Of a stretch of 64,000 nt of DNA, positions 33,714 through 43,754 are shown piece by piece. The stretch is from Rhodopirellula bahusiensis. GTDB taxonomy: Bacteria > Planctomycetota > Planctomycetia > Pirellulales > Pirellulaceae. Location: assembly GCF_002727185.1 (NCBI RefSeq), contig NZ_NIZW01000015.1, positions 143,201 to 207,200 on the forward strand, given 5' to 3'. The stretch's first letter is position 1. Every line of letters starts with the position of its first letter. Under the pieces are notes generated by a model that made no database searches, was not told the origin of the DNA, and saw only the letters and a program-made list of their open reading frames with translations. The translations under genes were made by a program, and so were the position numbers.

Positions 33714-34915
33714 TTGTCCGGCCGCCGCCACTGCGTGGATTCCAAGATCCCGACCAACGTGAGCAAACACATCACGATGCCCAGCACCGCGATCGCTTGC
33801 CAAATTCCCACGTGCGTTAGAAGCAAAGCGGAAAGACCACAGGTCGCGGTGATCAAGTGAATGGTCGCCACCGCTCCGGTTCGCGAAAGTCCCAAATCGA
33901 CCAAACGATGGGACAGGTGGCTGTGGTCGCCTTGAAAGGGGCTGCGACCTTGTCGAATGCGGATCCAAATCACAGTTGTCATGTCATACAGCGGCACCGC
34001 CATCGCACACAAAGGCGCCAAGACCGCATGGGGACGACTTCCGATCCATCCCGATCCTGACTCGTCTCCCGAATCACCGGCCGCGAAAGTAGCCATCAAC
34101 ATTCCCACCGCAATCAGAAACCCAACCAGATAACTGCCTCCGTCACCCATGAAAATTTTCGCTGGCGGACGATTGTGGAAGAGAAAGCCTATCAACGCGC
34201 CCGCGACAACCAATAACAAGGAAGCCACCAGCAACTGAGGTCGGTCCGTTCCAGGATCGGGAATCGTCAGCATCACAAGCGCCATCGAAAACGCGATGAT
34301 GGCTGCCACTCCCGAGGACAGTGTGTCCATGTTGTCGAGCATGTTGAACGAGTTGATCACGGCAACAATCCAGACAACCGACATCAACTTCGTCAGCCAT
34401 CCGCCGTCGATGAACAGCGACAACTCGATGTTCAATCCCCAAACAATCGCGGCGGCAATTCCGAACTGGACGCCCAAGCGGAATCCGACAGGCAATCCAA
34501 ACCGGTCATCCGCCAAACCCAAAGCGACCAAAATCGTGCCCGCCAAGATCAACCACCACACATCACCGCAGCGAGACCAAACACCGGGAGCATGCAACAT
34601 GGCCGCGTCCCACCAACCCGCCGGCGCGATCGATGGCGAAGTCAACTCACGAAGCGACGTGACCCAAGCCGGCACCGATTCGGGGTCGTTCAATAAAGCT
34701 GCGGCCAAGGTGGCAAGCGCAACCGTTGCCAGGATTCCAAAGTAAATCCCCAATCCACCGCCGAGCGGCGTCGGCACGGTGTGGCTGCTGTGGCCTCCAG
34801 GGCGATCCAGCAACCCAAGCTGCGCGGCGAACTTTCGGATCGGGAACAAAATCAACCAACTGAAAACGGCCGCCAATCCTGCGGCCATGAGCACGAGTCC
34901 GATCGTTGCCGACAT
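33710..34915 (-). CDS. WecA/MraY-family phospho-sugar transferase
   Basis: A 401-residue membrane protein with about ten helices. It shows the polyprenyl-phosphate N-acetylhexosamine-1-phosphate transferase motifs: LGLADDRFG (Asp pair 136-137), NSFNMLDNMD at 188-197, AKIFMGDGGS near 252-261, and the cytoplasmic HSHLSHRL. The last is HxHxxxR-like and points to the WecA rather than MraY branch. It would load a sugar phosphate onto undecaprenyl phosphate to start O-antigen or exopolysaccharide. An extra segment at about 78-118 between early helices is unusual. It is the first gene of the leftward run and overlaps the ligase gene. Confidence 0.9.
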   Translation of the reverse strand: MSATIGLVLMAAGLAAVFSWLILFPIRKFAAQLGLLDRPGGHSSHTVPTPLGGGLGIYFGILATVALATLAAALLNDPESVPAWVTSLRELTSPSIAPAGWWDAAMLHAPGVWSRCGDVWWLILAGTILVALGLADDRFGLPVGFRLGVQFGIAAAIVWGLNIELSLFIDGGWLTKLMSVVWIVAVINSFNMLDNMDTLSSGVAAIIAFSMALVMLTIPDPGTDRPQLLVASLLLVVAGALIGFLFHNRPPAKIFMGDGGSYLVGFLIAVGMLMATFAAGDSGDESGSGWIGSRPHAVLAPLCAMAVPLYDMTTVIWIRIRQGRSPFQGDHSHLSHRLVDLGLSRTGAVATIHLITATCGLSALLLTHVGIWQAIAVLGIVMCLLTLVGILESTQWRRPDK

Positions 34916-35186
34916 GAAATCTCGCGCAATTCAGAAAATGGTGAAACGATAGAGAAGCAAAACTTTGCTACGCCCGAGACGCGAAATGGTTCGATGCCGC
35001 CAACCGCTCACTCGACAGACAATTTGAACCGCGAATTCCGCTCGTTTCCAGCCGACAACTCGCTATAATCGTGGGCAGCGTCCACCCCATTGGAATGCCC
35101 GCCCGCTTCTCACCGGAGCGACTCGCAACCCAACGGCCCCCGCGACGTCCCGCCTTCCTTCCCACCCAACATTGCGTGCCTGGTTC
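34916..35186. promoter_or_regulatory. divergent intergenic region, WecA-like/DUF1592
   Basis: The gap between the leftward envelope-polysaccharide run and the rightward DUF1592 gene. Promoters for both are expected; no specific element could be picked out. Confidence 0.3.
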
Positions 35187-37655
35187 ATGCTTTCGATCTC
35201 GCCCTTTCGGCTGGCTGCAAGTTTTGCCTGGATCGCCTGCCTCGCATTCGCCGCTGCGTCCAACGCAGACGCTGCCAATCCGGCTTCCCAAAACAATCGG
35301 GATGTCGCGGACGACGCCGTTGATTTCCTGCAGGAACAATGTATCGATTGCCACGATGGTTCCAGCGGCGAAGGCGGATTTGACATCCATGCCGTCTCGA
35401 CCGATTTGTCGCGACCATCCGCTATGGATCAATGGGTCTCGATCCACGACCGAGTCCAATATGGTGAGATGCCTCCGCCGGAAGACATCGAACTCGACCC
35501 ACAAACGGCTCGCAGATTCACCGAACCGCTACGGCATCAATTGCGGACTTACCAACTCAACCAGCAGCGACGTGACGGACGCGTCCGAGGCCGCCGACTC
35601 AGCAACGAACAACTGTCTCGCACGCTGCAGGATCTGCTGAAGGTCGAACTGCCACTCGAAGACTTGATGCCTCCCGAACAAAGGGTTGGCGGCTACGTTC
35701 ATTTGGCGTCCGCTCAATCGATGTCACACTTTCAGCTCAACACCCACCTCAAAGTCGTCGACGCGGCTCTCGACGCGGCGTTCGACAAAGCAATGAAACC
35801 AGCGTCCGATTGGGCCATCGATATGGCTCCCAAGAAGATTGCCAACAAACCCAGGGGGCGTCGCAACCGGGATCCTGAAATGCGTGAAGGCCTCGCGGTC
35901 ATCTGGTCATCAGGAATGATCTTCTACGGTCGCATTTCATCGACCCGAGTCCCCGAGGACGGTTGGTATGAAATCACGCTGACGGCGTCCGGACTGAAGC
36001 CACCCAAGGACCACGGCGTTTGGTGCAGCGTCCGCAGCGGCGAATGCAACTCGGGTGCTCCGCTGCTGTCCTGGATCGGTAGCTTCGAAGCCAAAGCGGA
36101 GCCCCAAACGATGACCTACCAAGCGTGGCTGCCCAAAGGTCACATGCTGGAGGTCCGCCCCGCCGACCGAACGCTCAAACAAGGCCGCTTCCAAGGTGGC
36201 CAGGTCGGCTTTGGCGAAGGTGAAGACCAAGACATTCCCGGTGTGGCCATGCATTCACTGGCGATGAAACGCATTTACCCGGGCGGCGACCGCAAAGAAT
36301 CTCGCGAACGATTGCTCGGCAAACTTCCGCTTCGCTACAACCGCGAACTCAATCAATCCGAAGTCAACGTCGACAAGTTCAATGAGAAACGGGATCGCAA
36401 TGAACTGCGAGCCGCAATCGTCCGCTTTGCTGACCTTGCCTTTCGTCGCCCCGCGGACGCCTCGACGATCGAATCCATCCTGCAACTCGCCGAAGATGAA
36501 CGACAAAGCGGCGCAACGTTCATCGATGCCTTGCGAGCGGGATACCGTGCCGTGCTTTGCTCGCCTCGTTTTCTTTACCTGACTGAATTCTCCGATGATT
36601 CGGGGCGTTTGGACGATTGGGCGATCGCTTCACGATTGAGCTACTTCTTGACCGGATCGATGCCGGATGAAGTACTGCGAACTGCGGCCGATGAAGGATT
36701 GCTTCGCCACGACGGAGAACTCCAACGTCAGACGGATCGCCTTCTGAAAACTCGTCGGGGACAGCACTTCCTGGTCGACTTTTCCGATCAGTGGCTGGAC
36801 CTCGAAGACATTGATTTCACCGAACCCGACCGGCGTTTGTTTCGTGACTTTGATCCAACCGTGCAAGCAGCGATGCTGAGCGAAACGCATCATTTCCTGC
36901 AGCGTTTGATGGACGAAGATCGCCCCGTTCGTGAATTGGTCGGCGCCGATTACACCTACCTGAATTCGCGGCTGGCTCGATACTACGGGCTGACCGAATC
37001 CGAAGCCGACGTCGCCAATTTGGACGACCAAATGAAATTGGTCCGAGTCGATCCGGCGACCCCTCGTGGCGGACTGCTGACCCATGGATCAATTCTGAAA
37101 GTCACCGCGGCCGGCAACGACACGTCCCCGGTTCTGCGTGGTATTTGGGTTTCTGAGCGAATCCTAGGAGTCGAAATCCCCGCCCCGCCTGAAAACGTCC
37201 CTGCGGTGGAACCCGACATTCGCGGTGCGAAAACGATTCGCGAATTGCTAGCCAAACACCAAGCCGACTCGTCCTGTGCCGCTTGTCACCAAAACATCGA
37301 CCCACCTGGATTTGCACTCGAGAACTTTGATGCCGGAGGTCGCTGGCGTGATCGCTACATGCAAAAACGCGGTAACGCCTACAAACCAGGTGCCGATGTG
37401 GACCCCAGTTTCGAAATGCCCGACGGAGCAGCCTTCGACTCGTTCGTCGCTTTTCGTGATTTGATCGCGGAACGAGATGGACGATTGGCCGCGAACGTGG
37501 CGTCGCATTTGGTGACCTACGCGACCGGACAAACGATTCAGTTCGCTGACCGCGACCGAGTCGAAACCATCGTCGCGAATACCAAGGTCAACAAACACGG
37601 TTTCCGATCGCTGTTGGATGAAGTCATTCAGAGCGATCTGTTCCTTTCTAAGTGA
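35187..37655 (+). CDS. DUF1592-type planctomycete cytochrome protein
   Basis: An 822-residue protein with a signal peptide (MLSISPFRLAASFAWIACLAFAAASNADA). A first haem site CIDCH at 52-56 belongs to the planctomycete cytochrome C domain; then come regions matching the DUF1587, DUF1595, DUF1592, DUF1588 and DUF1585 order, with typical stretches RRLSNEQLSRTLQDLL, FADLAFRRPA, RASRLSYF-like IASRLSYFLTGSMPD, RGGLLTHGS and a second haem-type motif CAACHQNIDPPGFALENFD (about 696). The family is exported and common with DUF1552 partners; substrates are unknown. An in-frame TTG at 35172 is an alternative start. The DUF1552 gene follows after 101 bases. Confidence 0.9.
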   Translation: MLSISPFRLAASFAWIACLAFAAASNADAANPASQNNRDVADDAVDFLQEQCIDCHDGSSGEGGFDIHAVSTDLSRPSAMDQWVSIHDRVQYGEMPPPEDIELDPQTARRFTEPLRHQLRTYQLNQQRRDGRVRGRRLSNEQLSRTLQDLLKVELPLEDLMPPEQRVGGYVHLASAQSMSHFQLNTHLKVVDAALDAAFDKAMKPASDWAIDMAPKKIANKPRGRRNRDPEMREGLAVIWSSGMIFYGRISSTRVPEDGWYEITLTASGLKPPKDHGVWCSVRSGECNSGAPLLSWIGSFEAKAEPQTMTYQAWLPKGHMLEVRPADRTLKQGRFQGGQVGFGEGEDQDIPGVAMHSLAMKRIYPGGDRKESRERLLGKLPLRYNRELNQSEVNVDKFNEKRDRNELRAAIVRFADLAFRRPADASTIESILQLAEDERQSGATFIDALRAGYRAVLCSPRFLYLTEFSDDSGRLDDWAIASRLSYFLTGSMPDEVLRTAADEGLLRHDGELQRQTDRLLKTRRGQHFLVDFSDQWLDLEDIDFTEPDRRLFRDFDPTVQAAMLSETHHFLQRLMDEDRPVRELVGADYTYLNSRLARYYGLTESEADVANLDDQMKLVRVDPATPRGGLLTHGSILKVTAAGNDTSPVLRGIWVSERILGVEIPAPPENVPAVEPDIRGAKTIRELLAKHQADSSCAACHQNIDPPGFALENFDAGGRWRDRYMQKRGNAYKPGADVDPSFEMPDGAAFDSFVAFRDLIAERDGRLAANVASHLVTYATGQTIQFADRDRVETIVANTKVNKHGFRSLLDEVIQSDLFLSK

Positions 37656-37756
37656 CCAACCCAAATCGCGGTCGAACTGAACATCCCAACTGATCGAAAA
37701 CATCGCACCACGCTTCGATCATCCCACCTGACCAATCCCGCCTTCGAGAATCAATC

Positions 37757-39058
37757 ATGAAACGCACCAACCTTCATTCGCGAAGTCCGTTGAAACGCCG
37801 CACCCTTTTGCGAGGCTCTGGTGTCGCGATGGGATTGCCATTTCTGTCGGCGATGCGTCAGTCATTCGCTGGCAGCGACAGCAACGAAGATTCGGGTCGA
37901 GCCAAACGATTTGTTGCCATGACGGTGGGCTTGGGGTTGCTGCCCGAAAACCTGGTTCCCGAAGGCGAAGGGATGAGCTACCAGCCCTCGCGATACCTCC
38001 AATCGTTGCAAGATCTTCGCGACAACGTGACCGTCGTTTCGGGTTCGTCGCATCCGGGCGTCAACGGTGGGCACCGCGCCGAAGCCAGCATTTTGACCGC
38101 GACTCCGATGGGTTCATCAGGTGCCGTCAACAACACGATTTCAATCGATCAATACCTGGCCAAACATAAAGGTCACGAAACGCGATTTCCCTCGCTCGTT
38201 TGCAGCACCGGTGGCTCCACCAGTCCCTGCTACACCGAAAGCGGAGCGATGATCCCACCGATCACTTCCGCGTCGCAGTTGTTCGCTGAACTGTTCGTGA
38301 ACAGCTCGCCAGCAGAACGCGAGAAGCAGGCGGATCGAGTTCGTCAGGGTCGAAGCATCATGGACATCGTCGCCGAAGACGCCAAGTCGCTTCAGCGTGA
38401 CCTGGGCAGCGGCGACCGAGATCGACTGGACGCTTACTTCACGAGCGTCCGTCAGCTTGAACAACGCATGCAGCAATCTCAAAAGTGGGCCGAAATGCCG
38501 AAGCCCGCGGTGGATGCGACTGCGCCGGTCGACATTCGGAACCCCAATGACCTGATCGCACGAATGAAGACGATGTGCGATGTCGTTTCCCTGGCGTTGG
38601 AAACCGATTCGACCCGTTACGTGACACTGCACTTGCCGGGAAGTGGCGGCGTGGTTCCGGTCGACGGAGTGGAGGAGGGCTATCACTCGCTCAGCCACCA
38701 CGGCCGAGACGAAACCAAACTGGAGCAACTCGCTTTGGTCGAAGAAGCCATGATCGGACAGTGGGGCGAATTCCTTCGTGGGCTGAGCGAACACGGCAAC
38801 TCACACGGCAATCTGCTGGATGACACCACCGTGTTCCTCACCAGCAACCTTGGCAACTCGTCCAACCACGACAATCGAAACATGCCCGTGTTGATCGCTG
38901 GCGGCGGCTTCAAACACGGCGGTCACTTGGCCTTTGACCGCAAGAACAACTACCCGCTGCCGAACTTCTATGTCTCACTTTTGCAACAGCACGGATTGGA
39001 GGTCGATCAGTTTGCCAGCAGCACGGGAACGATGAACGGCCTGGGAATCACCTCCTGA
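37757..39058 (+). CDS. Tat-exported DUF1552 protein
   Basis: A 433-residue protein with a twin-arginine signal ([23 protein letters not shown] at 14-15). The body matches DUF1552, with [44 protein letters not shown] and a C-terminal [23 protein letters not shown]. In this pairing DUF1592 and DUF1552 genes are neighbours and thought to be co-exported partners; Tat use suggests folding with a cofactor before export. Biochemical role is not established. It is 101 bases after the DUF1592 gene. Confidence 0.92.
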   Translation: MKRTNLHSRSPLKRRTLLRGSGVAMGLPFLSAMRQSFAGSDSNEDSGRAKRFVAMTVGLGLLPENLVPEGEGMSYQPSRYLQSLQDLRDNVTVVSGSSHPGVNGGHRAEASILTATPMGSSGAVNNTISIDQYLAKHKGHETRFPSLVCSTGGSTSPCYTESGAMIPPITSASQLFAELFVNSSPAEREKQADRVRQGRSIMDIVAEDAKSLQRDLGSGDRDRLDAYFTSVRQLEQRMQQSQKWAEMPKPAVDATAPVDIRNPNDLIARMKTMCDVVSLALETDSTRYVTLHLPGSGGVVPVDGVEEGYHSLSHHGRDETKLEQLALVEEAMIGQWGEFLRGLSEHGNSHGNLLDDTTVFLTSNLGNSSNHDNRNMPVLIAGGGFKHGGHLAFDRKNNYPLPNFYVSLLQQHGLEVDQFASSTGTMNGLGITS

Positions 39059-39676
39059 TTGACGCAACCTCCACCTGACTTTTCGCCGTCTCGAACGGAA
39101 TCCATTGCGATCCCACGGGGCGGCACACGAGCATTGGCAAGACGAGTGATGGCCGGCCATGACCCGAGAGCGTCTTAGATCGCCTGGGTCCTCACTGATG
39201 AAACGCCGCCTTAAAACCACGTCCCGATTCTGCTGGAAGCTTGATCGGCACCCTGCTTACTGATGCCGATTGCTGTTGTCTCAAGCGTTCAGGCAGCCCG
39301 AATACCAGCACCAAGAGCAGGAACACTTGCACACTTCCTGCGCATAACCGCATTTCTATTGGGCAACTCTGCGGACGCGTTCCACCCTAACGGGCCAGAA
39401 GCAATGACGTTGTGATTGAGGTGTGTTTGAAATTGTGAAAATAGTCAAAACGCAGACTGCTCAAATTTCGCATCCACAGCAAACTGCCTTGGTTGAAATC
39501 TGCCCCCATGGTCGAGCGTTTCGATAGGACCGATCGTCCGCCGGGCCTCGCGCGAATTGAGTTTGGCCTCTTGCTTGCGATGTGGAATCGAACTTCACAC
39601 GTGTCGAAATTCAGAGCACTTGATGCTGATCGACACGTCAAAGTCATTTCGTTTAAGCAATTGGAAACCACAAGTG
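39059..39676. other. 618-base intergenic region upstream of pseudopilin
   Basis: No gene is supported. It includes a short ATGGCCGGCCAT palindrome near 39148 and an AT-richer stretch about 39410-39480 that may hold the promoter of the pseudopilin gene. An in-frame extension of that gene to 39557 lacks the family's sequence. Confidence 0.35.
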
Positions 39677-40795
39677 ATGCGACGTCCTCAATCCTTCCAC
39701 TCCCCCAAAAGCGCCGTCAGGACTTCGGGCTTTACCCTCGTCGAACTTCTTGTCGTCATCGCCATCATCGGCGTGCTCGTTGGCCTACTGCTTCCTGCCG
39801 TGCAGTCCGCACGTGAAGCTGCCCGCCGAATGCAATGTTCGAACAACATGAAGCAAATTGGATTGGCGATCCACATGTACCACGATGCCTTCAAGGCATT
39901 CCCGCCTGCCTCCTACGCGATGGCAGATTCGGGCGACCTGAACCGGCCCGCCTCATGGATGGTTCGGATCCTTCCTTTCCTCGAACAAACCGCCGCTTAC
40001 TCGAACGTCGATTTCAGCGGTGACTTCTCCAACCGAGACGGCATCAACTACAGCTGGCGCGGGCTCGACGGTCTGGTCGTCCCGACGTTCAACTGCCCCT
40101 CCAGTCCGCTCGAGATTTTCCGTCAAGACACTGCCTCAGCAGGCACCATTGCTCTCGGATCACCAGAAACTCTGCAAACACAAGTTGCATGTTACGCCGG
40201 TGTCGCGGGGATGTATCACTACGGCCAAGGCACTGGCAACGATGCCCCCTACACGCTGTGGAACGGCCACAACGGCCGTGTCGATTACAACGGAGTCATC
40301 ATTCCCGTTGACAGCAAGAACGGTCGCCCCCTGCGATTTGCATCGATTCTCGACGGCACAACCAACACGATTGCCGTTGGTGAAACGGGGAACTTCAAGT
40401 CGGTCATTCAAGAGGATGGCACCCGACAACAACACGACGATCGCGTCGGCAACTGGCACGGTGGAGCTTGGTCCGGCGGTGGTGGAGACCCCAATTTAGG
40501 AGCGGCGGATGGATACCGAATGAACGTCGCTTCCATTCGCGCCGGCATCAACTTCACTCCCGTCTATCCAACGACACGCTATGGAACTGGCGGCGGCCCC
40601 TACTTCGGCATCGGTCCCTACTGGTACGGACGCCCCGGAATGCACTCGCCCTTCCGCTCGGCACACGTTGGTGGTGCTCAGTTCGTTCTATCAGACGGAT
40701 CAGTCCACTTCGTCAGCGAGAACATCAACTACCAAGTCCTCTTGGATCTAGCTTGCCGACTAGACGGCAACATCATCGAAGACTTCCAAAACTAG
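39677..40795 (+). CDS. DUF1559 pseudopilin-like protein, subtype B
   Basis: A 372-residue protein starting MRRPQSFHSPKSAVRTSGFTLVELLVVIAIIG, a prepilin leader cut after Gly, followed by AAREAARRMQCSNNMKQIGLAIH. The C-terminal block is HVGGAQFVLSDGSVHFVSENI. It uses the MQCSNNMKQ and ILPFLEQ wording of the 47355 gene rather than the MSCSNNFKQ of the 12714/14305 pair, so two subtypes exist. ATG at 39677 is chosen at the leader; upstream frame codons are not family-like. A hairpin and a lipoprotein gene follow. Confidence 0.92.
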   Translation: MRRPQSFHSPKSAVRTSGFTLVELLVVIAIIGVLVGLLLPAVQSAREAARRMQCSNNMKQIGLAIHMYHDAFKAFPPASYAMADSGDLNRPASWMVRILPFLEQTAAYSNVDFSGDFSNRDGINYSWRGLDGLVVPTFNCPSSPLEIFRQDTASAGTIALGSPETLQTQVACYAGVAGMYHYGQGTGNDAPYTLWNGHNGRVDYNGVIIPVDSKNGRPLRFASILDGTTNTIAVGETGNFKSVIQEDGTRQQHDDRVGNWHGGAWSGGGGDPNLGAADGYRMNVASIRAGINFTPVYPTTRYGTGGGPYFGIGPYWYGRPGMHSPFRSAHVGGAQFVLSDGSVHFVSENINYQVLLDLACRLDGNIIEDFQN

Positions 40796-40814
40796 CTTTC
40801 GCAAACGCTAGGAA

Positions 40815-40846
40815 AACGGTCCCGCCGCAGTTGCCGCGGGGCCGTT
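40815..40846 (+). terminator. hairpin between pseudopilin and lipoprotein genes
   Basis: AACGGTCCCGC at 40815-40825 pairs with GCGGGGCCGTT at 40836-40846, eleven pairs with one G-U, ten-base loop. No T run follows, so it may be an attenuator or 3' stabiliser rather than a full terminator. Confidence 0.55.
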
Positions 40847-40903
40847 CCCGGCCTCCGCATGCCTCTCTTACCTCCAACACATTTGAAGACACCGAGCCGA
40901 TAC

Positions 40904-41374
40904 ATGACACGCCTCACTCAACTCTTTTCACTTCTCTGCCTTACCGTTCTCGCAGTTGGCTGCTCGTCAGGTGACAAACCGGATCTCGTGCCCGTCGCCG
41001 GCACGCTGACCAAAGACGGCGTTCCGTTCGTCAACGCAACGCTGGAGTTTCATCCGCAAGGCCACGGCGGCGTCTCTTATGGCCAAACCGACGAAACGGG
41101 TCAGTTCAAACTGCACTACACGACAGGCGAAGCTGGCGCCGCGATCGGATCACACGAAGTGCACGTCTTCGGCGGACACGAGCAAGGAAAGGCCGCACCC
41201 GCATCAGCGGCGACCGCATCGAACCCTGATGAGGGAGAGGCCCCGACTATCATCGGCAGCCCCGATGGCGAGAAGAAGCGAGGACGCGGCAACGGCGCGC
41301 CAGCTGGCCCAGTCAAAATCACCGCTGAAGTAAGCGATTCGGACAATCAGTTGTCCCTCACCATGCCATCGTGA
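40904..41374 (+). CDS. lipoprotein with transthyretin/carboxypeptidase-regulatory-like fold
   Basis: A 156-residue protein with lipobox LAVGC after a hydrophobic signal (MTRLTQLFSLLCLTVLAVGC). The next 80 residues fit the short beta-sandwich seen after planctomycete pseudopilins: PVAGTLTKDGVPFVNATLEFHP, GQTDETGQFKLHYTTGEAGAAIGSHEVHV. The C-terminal part is Gly/Ala/Lys-rich low complexity. It follows the 39677 pseudopilin in the same direction. ATG at 40904 is preferred over one at 40859. Likely an envelope protein of unknown role. Confidence 0.85.
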   Translation: MTRLTQLFSLLCLTVLAVGCSSGDKPDLVPVAGTLTKDGVPFVNATLEFHPQGHGGVSYGQTDETGQFKLHYTTGEAGAAIGSHEVHVFGGHEQGKAAPASAATASNPDEGEAPTIIGSPDGEKKRGRGNGAPAGPVKITAEVSDSDNQLSLTMPS

Positions 41375-41965
41375 TCAGATCTCGCAACTGAGCCGTGCAT
41401 TGCTCAGTTTATGAGCAATGCAAACGACCGGGCAATCACCGCCCGCAGTTCTCAAAGGGACGTTCCATTCCCTTGAATGGGGTTCAGAGGCAAACAAAGA
41501 TCGCATCCACCTCTGCTCACTGCCGGAACTCACCCACCAACCGGATTGATTCTGAGCATCCGGTAGTGACAAATTCAACGGCGACTGAATTCACATTCAG
41601 CAAACAACGCTGATCGCCTCGAAATCGTGCAACTATGCGCGCACTTGAGGCGTTCGGCGTTTTGAACCCCATCCGTCAGGGAACGGGTCGAAACCCTAAA
41701 AACCGGTTTGGGAAGCAATTATTTAAAATAACTGGAATTTCATTACCCCTTTTTCAAAGCCACACGGATGAGCTTTGGCCGGATTCCTCACCACAAACCG
41801 AACGTGGAACCGTATGCGACCACTCCGGCCGATTGGTGTGACAAGGAGTCTTGGTCCCTTTCTTGCGAAGCGTTGGGCATATCACGCGTCGCCCTTCCCG
41901 ATCGAATCGATCGAGCAAAGGAGACGCCAGCCCTCTTAAAGCACTTGCAGATAGGATCCTAATTC
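41375..41965. other. 591-base intergenic region between pseudopilin modules
   Basis: It contains a perfect ten-base hairpin GCATTGCTCA/TGAGCAATGC at 41397-41421 shortly after the lipoprotein stop (no T run) and a CCGGAT/ATCCGG repeat at 41541-41563. An A/T-rich stretch about 41715-41760 could be promoter region. Short open frames lack motifs. Confidence 0.4.
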
Positions 41966-43231
41966 ATGCGTCGTCCGCACTCCTCCCCAACCCAAAGTCG
42001 CACCGGCTTCACGCTCGTTGAGCTGTTGGTTGTTATCGCGATCATTGGTGTTCTCGTTGGCCTCTTGCTACCGGCTGTCCAGGCGGCTCGAGAAGCAGCT
42101 CGTCGGATGAGCTGCACCAACAACATGAAGCAGCTTGGCTTGGCCATGCACAACTACCATTCTGCCTACGGAATGATCCCCAAGCACGGCACCGGTGCAA
42201 CTGATTCATCACAAGGGATGCAAACTTGGTCCTCCAGTACCAACTCGCTGATGATGCTGAGCTGCTTCGTCAGCATGACCCCCTTCGTCGAACAGCAAGC
42301 ACTGTGGGAAGAAATCAGCAACCCATCGACCTACCAGGTCTCTGACCCAAACACACCTCGCAGTCCAGCTTGGCCCGCAATGGGCCCAGCCCCAGAACAA
42401 ACTTCGATCGGATACAACTATCGTCCTTGGATGACTCAGTTGAGTACACTTCGCTGCCCGAGTGACCCCGGCGAAGGTCTTCCAGCGATGGGACGTTGTA
42501 ACTACTCAGCTTGCCTGGGTGATTCCAGCAACTGGCTGATGCTATACGGAAACTTGGGCGACGGCTTTGAGCCATATCAATACGCCGCCACTCGAACCAA
42601 CGCGACTGCTCGTGGTTTCTTCAAACCTCGTGTTCAAACTCGCTTCCGCGACGTCCTTGACGGTCTTTCCAACACGATCGCCTTCGGCGAACACATCTCG
42701 TCACTGTTTGACCGAGACGTCCGTGGTCAAACGGCTTATGACATCCCAACGGCCTACGACAACCCTCGCGGTTGCGATGGCTACGTCAGCGTCGAGCGTC
42801 CAAACTTCTGGTCCGATGGAACTGACGGCGGCACCGCACCACCAAACTTGATGGGTGGCACCGCTTGGTTCTCCGAGAACTGGGGTCGCGGATGTGCTTG
42901 GGCACACTTCGGATCGGTGGACACTGGCATGCTGACCCAAGCGGCACCCAACAGCCCAACGTGCAACGGTTGGTGGAGCAAACTGCAACCTGGCAACATG
43001 CCACCTAGCAGTCGCCACCCCGGTGGTTGCAACGTTGTCATGGGCGACGGTGCTGTGAGATTCATCACCGACTCGATCGAATCGGGTGACCAGACTTCAA
43101 ACAGCCCCGGCTACCACAATGACCAATATGTCATGACGGGTGCCTTGGCTCCCGGTGCTCAAAGCCCTTATGGATTGTGGGGTGCTCTCGGCACTCGTGC
43201 CTCCGGCGAAATTCTCGACTCAGAATTCTGA
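41966..43231 (+). CDS. DUF1559 pseudopilin-like protein, subtype A
   Basis: A 421-residue protein with leader MRRPHSSPTQSRTGFTLVELLVVIAIIG, then AAREAARRMSCTNNMKQLGLAMHNYHSAYG. It shares subtype A features with the 12714/14305 pair: MTPFVEQQALWEEI, RCPSDPGEGLP, RFRDVLDGLSNTIAFGE, a DGAVRFIT motif and GLWGALGTRASGEILDSEF at the C-terminus. Full length and intact. A 13-base perfect hairpin and a tiny lipoprotein gene follow. Confidence 0.93.
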   Translation: MRRPHSSPTQSRTGFTLVELLVVIAIIGVLVGLLLPAVQAAREAARRMSCTNNMKQLGLAMHNYHSAYGMIPKHGTGATDSSQGMQTWSSSTNSLMMLSCFVSMTPFVEQQALWEEISNPSTYQVSDPNTPRSPAWPAMGPAPEQTSIGYNYRPWMTQLSTLRCPSDPGEGLPAMGRCNYSACLGDSSNWLMLYGNLGDGFEPYQYAATRTNATARGFFKPRVQTRFRDVLDGLSNTIAFGEHISSLFDRDVRGQTAYDIPTAYDNPRGCDGYVSVERPNFWSDGTDGGTAPPNLMGGTAWFSENWGRGCAWAHFGSVDTGMLTQAAPNSPTCNGWWSKLQPGNMPPSSRHPGGCNVVMGDGAVRFITDSIESGDQTSNSPGYHNDQYVMTGALAPGAQSPYGLWGALGTRASGEILDSEF

Positions 43232-43261
43232 TTCGGCAGATTCGCCATGTTGCAAATTCAC

Positions 43262-43293
43262 GAGCCGAGTTCGCTCCTCCGCGAACTCGGCTC
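43262..43293 (+). terminator. 13-bp perfect hairpin downstream of pseudopilin
   Basis: GAGCCGAGTTCGC at 43262-43274 pairs perfectly with 43281-43293 around TCCTCC. TCTCCTTTG follows, a weak T tract. It may terminate the pseudopilin transcript or reduce reading into the lipoprotein gene. Confidence 0.65.
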
Positions 43294-43350
43294 TCTCCTT
43301 TGTAAAACAAACGACCAACGACGAACCCTCTCACACACAGAATCATTCCG

Positions 43351-43563
43351 ATGAAAAAGTTCACTTCGCTCGCTTTGCTTGGCTCTGCTCTTTTGCTATC
43401 GACCGGGTGCGGTCGACCTGACAGCGCGCTTGTCACTCCCGATGCCGAGTTCTACGCAAAGGGCCTGGAAGCCGAAAAGAACGGCCTGCCACCTGGAACC
43501 GTGGCACCTCAGAAGGGAAAGCTTCAACCTGAACCGCCAGTCGCTGCTCCTTCCACTCCATGA
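43351..43563 (+). CDS. small lipoprotein
   Basis: A 70-residue protein: MKKFTSLALLGSALLLSTGC is a textbook lipoprotein signal with lipobox LSTGC. The mature 50 residues include FYAKGLEAEKNGLPPGTVAP and a Pro-rich tail. It follows a subtype A pseudopilin by 119 bases with a hairpin between, parallel to the 12409 lipoprotein near the other subtype A genes. Role unknown. Confidence 0.82.
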   Translation: MKKFTSLALLGSALLLSTGCGRPDSALVTPDAEFYAKGLEAEKNGLPPGTVAPQKGKLQPEPPVAAPSTP

Positions 43564-43754
43564 TCGCTTAGCAAGTGGGCAGGAGCGATTGGTACACTCA
43601 GTCGCGCCGCGTTGGTCGCGGATCTCGCCACTAAAAGAAAGTGGCTATCATCACAAACACTGATGAGGTTACCGCCAATCATTCCTGCCTTCCTGCTGAA
43701 CACCAGTTCGATGCGAATCGCGTCCGCGTCGACGGAAAGTGAAGCTCGAACAGA

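Noticed and set aside
33714..33968. N-terminal extension of the O-antigen ligase into the WecA-like gene
   Set aside because: It would overlap the upstream gene by 255 bases and reads as its out-of-frame shadow; GTG at 33713 gives a four-base overlap.
41397..41421. GCATTGCTCA/TGAGCAATGC as an intrinsic terminator
   Set aside because: The stem is perfect but no T run follows on either strand; recorded only as a hairpin in the intergenic entry.
43627..43645. GCCACT/AGTGGC hairpin after the 43351 lipoprotein
   Set aside because: Only six pairs with a seven-base loop and no T run; too weak to call a terminator.
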